DNA of 64,000 nt from positions 806,001-870,000 of the forward strand of contig CP119321.1 in the NCBI GenBank assembly GCA_029202445.1, in the 5' to 3' direction. The position numbers and the translations under genes are program-made. The DNA comes from Candidatus Microbacterium phytovorans. Lineage in GTDB: Bacteria; Actinomycetota; Actinomycetes; Actinomycetales; Microbacteriaceae. Below the pieces are notes generated by a model, which had not been told where the DNA came from, ran no database searches, and saw only the letters and a list, made by a program, of their open reading frames with translations. The first letter of the stretch is position 1, and every line of letters starts with the position of its first letter. Shown here one piece after another: positions 47,584 to 55,707 of the stretch.

Positions 47584-49008
47584 ATGTTCAAAGATTCATC
47601 CGAGGTGCTCAAGTACATCAAGGACGAGGACGTCAAGTTCCTCGACATCCGTTTCACGGATCTCCCGGGTGTGCAGCAGCACTTCAACATCCCTGCATCG
47701 ACCGTCGACGAGGAGTTCTTCACCGTCGGTCAGCTGTTCGACGGCTCCTCGATCCGTGGCTTCGCGAACATCCACGAGTCCGACATGCAGCTCATCCCGG
47801 ATGTCTCCACCGCTTACCTCGACCCGTTCCGCGAGGCGAAGACGCTCATCATGGTCTTCGACATCTACAACCCGCGCAACGGCGAAATCTACGCCAAGGA
47901 CCCGCGTCAGGTCGCCAAGAAGGCCGAGAAGTACCTTGCCTCGACGGGGATCGCCGACACCGCGTTCTTCGCGCCGGAGGCCGAGTTCTACATCTTCGAC
48001 GACGTGCGCTACTCGGTGACGCAGAACGCCAGCTTCTACAGCGTCGACTCCGAGGAGGGTGCCTGGAACACCGGCCGCGAGGAGGAGGGTGGAAACCTCG
48101 CCAACAAGACCCCGTACAAGGGCGGCTACTTCCCCGTCTCCCCCGTCGACAAGACCGCCGACCTGCGCGACGACATCTCGCTGAAGCTCATCGAGTCGGG
48201 TCTCGTGCTGGAGCGCGCGCACCACGAGGTGGGCACCGGTGGCCAGCAGGAGATCAACTATCGTTTCGACACGATGGTCCACTCCGCGGACGACATCCTC
48301 AAGTTCAAGTACATCGTCAAGAACACCGCCGAGCAGTGGGGCAAAGTCGCAACCTTCATGCCGAAGCCGCTCTTCGGCGACAACGGCTCGGGAATGCACA
48401 CCCACCAGTCGCTGTGGCTGAACGGCGAACCCCTCTTCTACGACGAGAAGGGCTACGGCGGGCTGTCCGACACGGCGCGCTGGTACATCGGTGGCCTGCT
48501 TGCACACGCTCCCGCAGTGCTCGCGTTCACCAACCCGACGCTCAACTCGTACAAGCGCCTGGTCAAGGGATACGAAGCCCCCGTCAACCTCGTGTACTCG
48601 GCCGGAAACCGCTCCGCGGCCATCCGCATCCCGATCACGGGCTCCAACCCGAAGGCCAAGCGCATCGAGTTCCGCGCGCCCGACGCTTCCGGTAACCCCT
48701 ACCTGGCCTTCGCCGCGCAGATGATGGCGGGTCTGGACGGCATCAAGAACCGCATCGAGCCGCACGAGCCGGTCGACAAGGACCTCTACGAGCTCCCGCC
48801 CGAGGAGGCCAAGAACATCCCGCAGGTGCCCAACTCGCTGCTGGACTCGCTGGAGGCTCTCCGTGCCGACCACGAGTTCCTTCTCGCCGGCGGGGTGTTC
48901 ACGCCCGAGCTGATCGAGACCTGGATCGAGTACAAGATCGAGAACGAGATCAAGCCGCTCGCGGCGCGTCCGCACCCCTTCGAGTACGAGCTGTACTTCG
49001 GCGTCTGA
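47584..49008 (+). CDS. glnA: Glutamine synthetase type I (GlnA1)
   Basis: 474-residue main ammonia-assimilating enzyme (dodecamer). Signatures: [39 protein letters not shown] (metal and glutamate site), and the adenylylation motif DLYELPPEE with Tyr402. It is therefore the beta-type enzyme that glnE, encoded just downstream on the opposite strand, can modify. CTTGGAGA precedes the ATG. Transcription is probably controlled by the GlnR box. A 17-bp hairpin follows the stop. Confidence 0.98.
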   Translation: MFKDSSEVLKYIKDEDVKFLDIRFTDLPGVQQHFNIPASTVDEEFFTVGQLFDGSSIRGFANIHESDMQLIPDVSTAYLDPFREAKTLIMVFDIYNPRNGEIYAKDPRQVAKKAEKYLASTGIADTAFFAPEAEFYIFDDVRYSVTQNASFYSVDSEEGAWNTGREEEGGNLANKTPYKGGYFPVSPVDKTADLRDDISLKLIESGLVLERAHHEVGTGGQQEINYRFDTMVHSADDILKFKYIVKNTAEQWGKVATFMPKPLFGDNGSGMHTHQSLWLNGEPLFYDEKGYGGLSDTARWYIGGLLAHAPAVLAFTNPTLNSYKRLVKGYEAPVNLVYSAGNRSAAIRIPITGSNPKAKRIEFRAPDASGNPYLAFAAQMMAGLDGIKNRIEPHEPVDKDLYELPPEEAKNIPQVPNSLLDSLEALRADHEFLLAGGVFTPELIETWIEYKIENEIKPLAARPHPFEYELYFGV

Positions 49009-49019
49009 CGCATTCTGCT

Positions 49020-49056
49020 CGAAGCGCCCCGGACAGGAGCTGTCCGGGGCGCTTCG
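49020..49056. terminator. Bidirectional terminator between glnA1 and glnE
   Basis: Perfect 17-bp inverted repeat (first arm starts CGAAGCGCCCC, second ends GGGGCGCTTCG) with a 3-base loop, between the convergent stop codons of glnA1 and glnE. It can end transcription from both sides. Confidence 0.9.
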
Positions 49057-49077
49057 GCGTTGTGCACCGAGATGCTC

Positions 49078-52077
49078 TCAGCCGTAGAAGAGCTTCTCGA
49101 AGACACGGCGTGATCGACGCGCGGTGCGCAGCCAATCCTCCTCGACGAGTGTGGCCGAGCGGGCCGGATACTCCAGGACGCGTCCGATGCCGTCGAGTTT
49201 CCCGCGATCCGTCGGGAGGACGTCGCTCGTCTGACCTGACAGGAGAGTATTCGCCGAACGCAGTCGGCTCGCCAGCCGCCAACTCTCGCTGAGTCGTTCG
49301 GCCGCGGCGTCCGGCACCAGCCCTGCTTCCCGTGCCGCCTCGAGCGCGGCGATCGTGGACGTCGTCCGCAGGCCTGGCACGCGGTGCGCGTGCGAGAGCT
49401 GCAGGACCTGCACGAGCCATTCGACGTCGCTGAGCCCGCCAGGTCCCAGCTTGAGGTGACGGGTGCGGTCCGCTCCCTGTGGCAGGCGTTCGCTCTCGAC
49501 CCTCGCCTTGATGCGCTTGATCTCCCGCACCGCCTGCAGTTCGACGGATGCCGGGTAGCGGACGTCATCGGCCAGCGCCATGAAGCGCGTGATGAGCTTG
49601 GTGCTCCCGGCGACGCCGCGTGCCCGGAGCAGCGCCTGCGCCTCCCATGAGAGCGACCACCGGCGGTAGTACTCGGCGTATGCATCGTACGAGCGGGCGA
49701 GCGGACCGTTTCGGCCTTCGGGGCGGAGGTCCGCGTCGAGCTCGAAGGGAAGGCGATGATCCTCCGAGTACGTGCGGAGACCCGTCGCGAGGCGGACCGC
49801 CAGGTGGTGGGCGCGCTGCGGATCGATCCCGTTCGCGTCGTAGACGTACATGACGTCTGCGTCCGAGCCGAAGCCGAGTTCCGCGCCGCCGAACCGACCC
49901 ATGGCGATGACGGCGAAGTCGAGGGCGTCGTCCTCGGGGGGCACGACTTCGCGGCGCACGGCCCGCAGCGTCGCTTGAATGGTCACTTCACTCACGGTCG
50001 TGAGTCCCTGTGCGAGATCCTCGATCGTCACCGTGCCGACGACTGCCGCCAGCGCGAGCCGCAGGAGCTCACGTCGGCGGAGCGCTCGTACCGCGCTCAT
50101 CGCATCGTCGATCGATCGGTGACGCGTCTGGATCGCACGCGCCTCCTCCTGAAGGGCGATGCCTCGGCGCGGGCGCAGCGGTTCCTCGGAGTCGAGCCAC
50201 GCGACCGATTCCGGAATCCACTCCATGAGTTCGCCGATGTAGCGGGAACCGGACAGCGCTCGCGTCAGCCGCTCGGCGGCACCCGACGAGTCGCGCAGCA
50301 TGCGAAGGAACCACGGGGTGTCCCCCAGTCGTTCGCTGATCCGTCTGAAGGCGAGGAGTCCGTAGTCGGGGTCGACGCCGTCGGCGAACCATCGGAGCAT
50401 GACCGGGATCAGGTGACGCTGAATCGTCGCCTTACGGCTGAGGCCGCTCGTGAGCGCGCCGATGTGTCGCAGCGCACCCGCCGGATCCCGGAAGCCGATG
50501 GCCGCTAGCCGATCGTGCGCCTGCTGCGGCGACAGGGTCTGCTCATCGGCGGGGATGGCAGCGACGGCGGACAGGAGGGGGCGGTAGAACAGCCGTACAT
50601 GAATCTCACGGACCTGGCGCTTGACGGACTCCCACAGCGCCCAGACGGCGGGCCCCGACTCGGCCAGGCCGGAGGCGCGTGCCAGCACGCGCAGGCCCTC
50701 GGGGCTTGAAGGCATCAGGTGGGTGCGGCGAAGACCGGCCAGCTGCACGCGGTGCTCGAGGACGCGGAGGGTGCGATAGTGCTGCGAGAAGCTCGCCGCG
50801 TCGTCCCGCCCGATGTACCCCTCCGACACGAGCGCGTCGAGGGCGGGCAGCGTGCCGGATTGGCGGATGCGATCGTCCTGGAGACCGTGGACGAGCTGCA
50901 GGAGCTGGACGGTGAACTCGATGTCGCGGATGCCGCCCGGACCGAGTTTCAGCTGATACGGCACGTCGGCGGCGGGGATGTGCTCCGTGACCCGCTCCCG
51001 CATCCGCTGGACACTGTCGACGAAGTTCTCGCGCGCGGCGGACGTCCACACCTTGGGCTGGACCGCCGCGACGTACTCCGCGCCGAGCGCTGCGTCGCCG
51101 GCAAGAGGGCGCGCCTTGAGGAGCGCCTGGAACTCCCAGCTCTTCGCCCAGCGGTCGTAGTACGAGAGATGCGAATCCAGCGAGCGGACGAGCGCGCCTT
51201 GCTTGCCCTCGGGCCGGAGGTTGGCGTCAACTTCCCACAGGGGCGGCTCGATCTCGACGCCAGAGATACCACGCATCGTCTGCACGGCCAGCCGCGTCGC
51301 GATGTCGATGAGGCGGCTCTCCCCGTAGGCGCTCACACCCTCGGCGGTTCCGCCGCCCACGAAGATGACGTCGACGTCGCTGACGTAGTTCAACTCGCGC
51401 GCGCCCGTCTTGCCCATGCCGATGATCGCGAGGCGGGTCGCCGCGACCTGCTCCCGCGGGAACAGTCCGGCGCCGGCGCCACCCGCGACGACTCGCGTCC
51501 GCGCGACGCTTAGTGACGCCTCCAACGCTGCTCCCGCCGCGTCGGCGAGGGCAGCTGCAACGGGGGCCAGCACCGTCGTGGCGTCGGAAGCGGCGAGGTC
51601 GTAGGCCGCGATGCGCGCCAGCAGACGCCGGTAGCGCACCCGGAGCGCGACCCAAGCGGATTCGTCGCCGCGTGCCGCGAACCCCTCGGCATCCGTGCCC
51701 ACGGCCTCCGCGAGCTCATCTCGGAGTTCGGCAGCCGTCGGCAGCCCTGCCGCGGGGTCGGCGATGTGGGCGAGCTCCTCAGGGTGGCGCAGGTAGAAAT
51801 CCGCGAATCCCGCTGAGGCCCCCAGGAGCGACCAGAGGATGCCGGGAACGGCTCGCAGCGCGCTGGTGACGGCGGCGGGGTCGCGGCGTGCCACTCGTGC
51901 CAGTGCACCCAACGCCGCGTCGGGGTCGGCTGCCCGATCGGCGTGGGCGGTGAGCGCGTCGCGATCGATGCCGACCAGCGCGGAGAGTTCGTCGAGGACC
52001 CGGTCCGTCTCGGCGAGGTCGCCGAAGCCCGCGCGAGCGAGGCCGGTGAGGGCGCCGGAACGCGGGCTCGCGGACAT
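49078..52077 (-). CDS. glnE: Bifunctional glutamine synthetase adenylyltransferase/deadenylylase
   Basis: 999 residues with the duplicated nucleotidyltransferase layout of GlnE. The N-terminal deadenylylase centre has IIGMGKTGARELNYVSDVDVIF (GxGxxGxxE...SDxD) and the C-terminal adenylylase centre VIAMGRFGGAELGFGSDADVMY, each followed by a helical PII-sensing-like domain with KLGPGGIRDIEF and KLGPGGLSDVEW. Both active sites look intact. Only 5 bases lie between the glnA2 stop and this ATG, so it is co-transcribed with glnA2. Confidence 0.97.
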   Translation of the reverse strand: MSASPRSGALTGLARAGFGDLAETDRVLDELSALVGIDRDALTAHADRAADPDAALGALARVARRDPAAVTSALRAVPGILWSLLGASAGFADFYLRHPEELAHIADPAAGLPTAAELRDELAEAVGTDAEGFAARGDESAWVALRVRYRRLLARIAAYDLAASDATTVLAPVAAALADAAGAALEASLSVARTRVVAGGAGAGLFPREQVAATRLAIIGMGKTGARELNYVSDVDVIFVGGGTAEGVSAYGESRLIDIATRLAVQTMRGISGVEIEPPLWEVDANLRPEGKQGALVRSLDSHLSYYDRWAKSWEFQALLKARPLAGDAALGAEYVAAVQPKVWTSAARENFVDSVQRMRERVTEHIPAADVPYQLKLGPGGIRDIEFTVQLLQLVHGLQDDRIRQSGTLPALDALVSEGYIGRDDAASFSQHYRTLRVLEHRVQLAGLRRTHLMPSSPEGLRVLARASGLAESGPAVWALWESVKRQVREIHVRLFYRPLLSAVAAIPADEQTLSPQQAHDRLAAIGFRDPAGALRHIGALTSGLSRKATIQRHLIPVMLRWFADGVDPDYGLLAFRRISERLGDTPWFLRMLRDSSGAAERLTRALSGSRYIGELMEWIPESVAWLDSEEPLRPRRGIALQEEARAIQTRHRSIDDAMSAVRALRRRELLRLALAAVVGTVTIEDLAQGLTTVSEVTIQATLRAVRREVVPPEDDALDFAVIAMGRFGGAELGFGSDADVMYVYDANGIDPQRAHHLAVRLATGLRTYSEDHRLPFELDADLRPEGRNGPLARSYDAYAEYYRRWSLSWEAQALLRARGVAGSTKLITRFMALADDVRYPASVELQAVREIKRIKARVESERLPQGADRTRHLKLGPGGLSDVEWLVQVLQLSHAHRVPGLRTTSTIAALEAAREAGLVPDAAAERLSESWRLASRLRSANTLLSGQTSDVLPTDRGKLDGIGRVLEYPARSATLVEEDWLRTARRSRRVFEKLFYG

Positions 52078-52082
52078 GGGGA

Positions 52083-53420
52083 CTAGAGCATCTCCAGGTT
52101 GCTCTTCAACTCGAAGGGCGTGACCTGCGCGCGGTACTCCTGCCACTCGCGGCGCTTGTTGAGCAGCACGTAGTTGAAGACCTGCTCGCCGAGCGTCTCG
52201 GCCACCAGTTCCGACTCCTCCATGTACTCGAGCGCGTGATCGAGGCTCGCAGGGAGCGCTTCGTAGCCCAGCGCGCGGCGCTCGGCATCCGTCAACGACC
52301 AGACGTTGTCCTCGGCCTCGGGCGGCAGCTCGTACTCCTCTTCGATCCCCTTCAGACCGGCGGCGAGCATGAGGGCATACGCCAGGTAAGGGTTGGCGGC
52401 GGAGTCGAGGGCCCGGTACTCGACCCGCGTCGACTGCCCCTTCTTCGGCTTGTACATGGGCACGCGCACGAGCGCGGAGCGGTTGTTGTGACCCCAGCAG
52501 ATGAAGCTGGGCGCTTCGTCTCCGCCCCAGAGCCGCTTGTAGGAGTTGACGAACTGGTTCGTGACGGCGGCGATCTCGTTCGCGTGCCGCAGGAGTCCGG
52601 CGATGAAGCGGCGCCCTGTGAGGGAGAGCTGGTACTGCGCGCCCTCCTCGTAGAACGCGTTGACGTCGCCCTCGAACAGGGACATGTGCGTGTGCATGCC
52701 GCTGCCGGGATGACCGCTCAACGGCTTCGGCATGAACGTGGCGTAGACGCCCTGTTCGATCGCGACCTCCTTCACGACGGTGCGGAAGGTCATGATGTTG
52801 TCCGCGGTGGCCAGTGCGTCGGCGTAGCGGAGATCGATCTCGTTCTGCCCGGGGCCGCCCTCGTGGTGGCTGTACTCCACCGAGATCCCGAGGTCTTCGA
52901 GCATGCGCACCGAGCGTCGGCGGAAGTCGTGTGCCGTGCCACCGGGCACGTTGTCGAAGTAGCCGGCGGAGTCGACGGGCTCCGGACCTTCGGGCCCGTA
53001 GGTCGACGACTTCAGCAGATAGAACTCGATCTCGGGATGCGTGTAGAAGGTGAAGCCGGCATCGGCGGCCTTCGCCAAGGTGCGCTTGAGGACGTGCCGA
53101 GGGTCGGCGACCGCCGGCTGCCCGTCGGGTGTGGTGATGTCGCAGAACATGCGTGCGGTGGGATCGATCTCACCGCGCCACGGCAGGGTCTGGAACGTCG
53201 TCGGATCCGGATGCGCGAGCAGGTCGGACTCGTACGAGCGGGTAAGGCCCTCGATGGCCGACCCGTCGAAACCGAGTCCCTCGGTGAAGGCGCCCTCCAC
53301 CTCGGCGGGCGCGATCGCGACCGACTTGAGGGTTCCGATCACATCCGTGAACCAGAGGCGCACGAACTTGACTCCGCGCTCCTCGATCGTGCGCAGTACG
53401 AAGTCCCGCTGCTTGTCCAT
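52083..53420 (-). CDS. glnA2: Glutamine synthetase GlnA2 (alpha-type)
   Basis: 445 residues, shorter than GlnA1 and with the compact GSI-alpha layout: GFDGSAIEGLTRSYESD, HPEIEFYLL, GSGMHTHMSLF, NRSALVRVP. It keeps a YELPPEAED segment at the place of the adenylylation loop, but the surroundings differ from GlnA1, so modification is uncertain. A TAGTCT -10 box lies about 30 bases upstream and GGAGAGG serves as ribosome site. Forms an operon with glnE, as in mycobacteria. Confidence 0.95.
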   Translation of the reverse strand: MDKQRDFVLRTIEERGVKFVRLWFTDVIGTLKSVAIAPAEVEGAFTEGLGFDGSAIEGLTRSYESDLLAHPDPTTFQTLPWRGEIDPTARMFCDITTPDGQPAVADPRHVLKRTLAKAADAGFTFYTHPEIEFYLLKSSTYGPEGPEPVDSAGYFDNVPGGTAHDFRRRSVRMLEDLGISVEYSHHEGGPGQNEIDLRYADALATADNIMTFRTVVKEVAIEQGVYATFMPKPLSGHPGSGMHTHMSLFEGDVNAFYEEGAQYQLSLTGRRFIAGLLRHANEIAAVTNQFVNSYKRLWGGDEAPSFICWGHNNRSALVRVPMYKPKKGQSTRVEYRALDSAANPYLAYALMLAAGLKGIEEEYELPPEAEDNVWSLTDAERRALGYEALPASLDHALEYMEESELVAETLGEQVFNYVLLNKRREWQEYRAQVTPFELKSNLEML

Positions 53421-53451
53421 CGCGTCCTCTCCGATGACGGTTGAAGCCAGA

Positions 53452-53694
53452 CTATCGGCCCTGATCGCCCTCGCCGTCCGTCGACACGGAGCCGGATCGG
53501 GGAGTGCTCCAGTCGTCCTCGCGCGCCTCCTCGTCCGCCCAGGCGCGTGAGCGCTCTGCCATCACCTGGGGGGCGCGAGCGGCCTCTTCGGCGGTCTCGA
53601 ACGGCCCCGCACGGTCGACGGAGGGCGACTCGAATCCGCGCTCCACTTCGCCGGTGCGCAGGTTGTACCAGAACTTCTGGTCGTCTCCGGTCAT
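53452..53694 (-). CDS. Small SPOR-like protein
   Basis: 80 residues. KFWYNLRTGEVERGFESP followed by GPFETAEEAARAPQVMAER is the pattern of a short actinobacterial family annotated as SPOR domain-containing. The rest is a charged, disordered tail. It is separated from glnA2 by 31 bases on the same strand and may be upstream in the same transcript. GAGGGGAG lies before the ATG. Function unknown. Confidence 0.75.
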   Translation of the reverse strand: MTGDDQKFWYNLRTGEVERGFESPSVDRAGPFETAEEAARAPQVMAERSRAWADEEAREDDWSTPRSGSVSTDGEGDQGR

Positions 53695-53763
53695 GACGGC
53701 TCCCCTCTGTGCCGGTAATCTCCGGCGGTGCCTTCGATCCTACGAGGGCCCGCGTCGGCTGGG

Positions 53764-53775
53764 TAGGCTGGCGGC
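53764..53775 (+). promoter_or_regulatory. Leaderless -10 box for ppgK
   Basis: TAGGCT at 53764-53769, six bases (GGCGGC), then ATG 53776. Confidence 0.65.
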
Positions 53776-54537
53776 ATGGCGACCAAAACGACCCGCGCTG
53801 TCGGGGTGGACATCGGCGGCACGGGGATCAAGGGAGCGATCGTCGACCTCGCGGCCGGCACCTTGCTCACCGATCGGATCAAGGTGGCCACGCCCGCCGG
53901 AGCGGAGCCGGACGACGTGCTCGACGCCGTCCGGGTCGTGCTCGATCGTCTCGAGGTGCGAGATGAGAACGTCCCGCTGGGGGTCGCGTTTCCGGCGATC
54001 GTGAAGCGGGGGCGCACCCTGTCGGCCGCGAACGTCTCGGATGCGTGGATCGGGTTCGAAGCCGAGCACTTCTTCGAGGAAGGACTCGGCCGCGAGATCC
54101 ACTTCGCCAATGATGCGGACGTGGCCGGCGTCGCGGAGCTGCGTTACGGCGCGGCGCGGGAACAGGCCGGACTCTCGATTCTGACGACGCTGGGAACCGG
54201 CATCGGCACCGCCATGATCCACGACGGCGTGCTCATCCCGAACTCGGAGCTCGGTCACCTGCAGCGCGCCGGGCACAAGAAGGATGCCGAGGCCTGGACG
54301 GCGTACTCCGCCATGGAGCGCGACGAACTGAGCTGGGAGAAGTGGGCGGAGCGCCTGCAGTGGTACTACCGTCACCTGGAGTTCTTGCTGAGCCCCGACT
54401 TGTTCATCGTCGGCGGTGGCGTATCCAAGCATGCCGACCAGTTCTTGCCGCTGCTCGACCTGAGCACGCCGATCGTGCCCGCCGTGCACCGCAACAACGC
54501 CGGAATCATCGGAGCCGCTGCGCTCGCGGTCGCCTGA
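53776..54537 (+). CDS. ppgK: Polyphosphate glucokinase
   Basis: 253-residue ROK-type kinase phosphorylating glucose with polyphosphate (and ATP). AVGVDIGGTGIKGAIVD (phosphate-binding), FANDADVAGVAELRYG (catalytic Asp), TTLGTGIGTAMIHDG, and NSELGHLQ (sugar-binding Glu and His) are present. The polyphosphate-specific loop LQRAGHKKDAEAW is basic as expected. Near-universal in Actinobacteria. Probably leaderless. Confidence 0.95.
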   Translation: MATKTTRAVGVDIGGTGIKGAIVDLAAGTLLTDRIKVATPAGAEPDDVLDAVRVVLDRLEVRDENVPLGVAFPAIVKRGRTLSAANVSDAWIGFEAEHFFEEGLGREIHFANDADVAGVAELRYGAAREQAGLSILTTLGTGIGTAMIHDGVLIPNSELGHLQRAGHKKDAEAWTAYSAMERDELSWEKWAERLQWYYRHLEFLLSPDLFIVGGGVSKHADQFLPLLDLSTPIVPAVHRNNAGIIGAAALAVA

Positions 54538-54550
54538 CGCTCGTCGGCAG

Positions 54551-54565
54551 CCCGAGCGTCTCGGG
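54551..54565. terminator. Hairpin between ppgK and rnpB
   Basis: CCCGAG and CTCGGG around a 3-base loop, between the ppgK stop and the rnpB 3' end, which face each other. Short, with no clear T run, so termination strength is uncertain. Confidence 0.45.
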
Positions 54566-54572
54566 TGGCAGA

Positions 54573-54948
54573 TGGGGCGAATGGGTCGGCCTGTACGCCG
54601 GGTTCTGTCCGGGGGCTTGAGCCCCGTGGACGGTCATCTCTCTCGGCGACGCGTTGCCGCGCCGCTCCAGCGGCCTACCCGGGGACTCGGCGAGCCGCGT
54701 CGTCATCCCCTGTCTGGCCTTGCTCCGGGCGAGGTTTGCCGTGCGAGTCGTGTCACCACGACCCCGGTGGTCTCTTACACCACCCTTTCACCCTTACCCG
54801 CCATGACGGCGGGCGGTCTGCTCTCTGTGGCACTGTCTCGCGGATCACTCCGGGTGGGTGTTACCCACCGCCCTGCCCTGTGGAGCCCGGACGTTCCTCG
54901 GTGCGGTCTCCCGCCACGCGACCGTCCAGCCGACCCATTCGCTCGGCG
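54573..54948 (-). ncRNA. rnpB: RNase P RNA (class A)
   Basis: About 375 bases on the minus strand. The universal P4 strands are visible: GAGGAACGTCCGGGCTCC near the 5' end and ACAGAACCCGGCGTACAG near the 3' end. The ends pair (CGAATGGGTCGGC with GCCGACCCATTCG), closing P1. The motif AGGGTGAAAGGGTG and the GGTAAG-type internal region fit bacterial type A RNA. Exact ends are estimated from P1 pairing. It processes tRNA 5' ends together with RnpA. Confidence 0.93.
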
Positions 54949-54977
54949 AGTTTACCGCGCGGAGCCCGAACGTGGTG

Positions 54978-54983
54978 TAGCAT
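54978..54983 (+). promoter_or_regulatory. Likely -10 box of the LAxTG protein gene
   Basis: TAGCAT preceded by TG (extended -10), about 55 bases before ATG 55039, just upstream of the rnpB promoter region on the other strand. Confidence 0.4.
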
Positions 54984-55038
54984 CGCGATGTATGGGCCCG
55001 ATTGGGGAGGGCCCGATGAGCAGGCTGGGGGGCTTGTC

Positions 55039-55704
55039 ATGAAGAAATCAGTGTTCGCACGCGCGCTTTTCGCGGGGATTCTGCTGTTGTCGCTGCCGAC
55101 CGCAGCGCACGCCGCAACCGAGGACGACGGCTACACGCCGGGCGTCGACGGCAGCTTGACGCTTGCCGGCTCGGAGGTCGCGGGCGTCTGCGACAACGAT
55201 GTGCCGTGGATCGAGTACTCGGTGGTTCTCACCGATACCAACAACAAGTCGACGAGCCACACCGCGAGCCTCGTGCTCTCGAACGGTTCGCAGTCGACGA
55301 CGATCCAGCTCGGCGCGCTGGATGCCGACGGTCACCTCGACGGCCGCATCCTGTGGCCCGGAGCCTCGATCGCCGCTGACGGCACGCCGACCGGATGGCC
55401 GGGCTGGGCATTCGTCGACGGCTCGTGGGTCGAGACGAACGACAACTTCGCGTGGACCCGTGGGGACATCTCGGCGAAGGTCGTCGTCAACCCGGAGATC
55501 GCGGTGGCGCTCAGCTACCCGCCGAGCAGCCCGTACTGCAGCGCCCGCCCCGACATCACGGGTGAGCCCGCCGGTGTCGACAGCGAGGTGCTCGCGGTGA
55601 CGGGCTCCGACTTCGACGCGCTGCCCTTCGTGGTCGGCGGCGGAGCGGTGCTCCTCGTCGGCGCGGGACTGCTGGTTGCCGGCCGGCGTCGTCGCACCAA
55701 CTGA
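55039..55704 (+). CDS. Secreted cell-wall protein with LAxTG (class E) sortase signal
   Basis: 221 residues. Signal peptide at 1-30 (MKKSVFARALFAGILLLSLP, cleavage after AHA). An exported Ser/Thr-rich domain follows, with two cysteines (GVCDN, SPYCSA) that may pair. The C-terminus is a sorting signal: LAVTG, a membrane-spanning stretch (FVVGGGAVLLVGAGLLVAG) and RRRR. LAxTG is the motif used by class E sortases of high-GC Gram-positives. GGGGGG precedes the ATG. Three bases separate it from the DUF4012 gene. Function of the exported domain unknown. Confidence 0.85.
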   Translation: MKKSVFARALFAGILLLSLPTAAHAATEDDGYTPGVDGSLTLAGSEVAGVCDNDVPWIEYSVVLTDTNNKSTSHTASLVLSNGSQSTTIQLGALDADGHLDGRILWPGASIAADGTPTGWPGWAFVDGSWVETNDNFAWTRGDISAKVVVNPEIAVALSYPPSSPYCSARPDITGEPAGVDSEVLAVTGSDFDALPFVVGGGAVLLVGAGLLVAGRRRRTN

Positions 55705-55707
55705 TCC

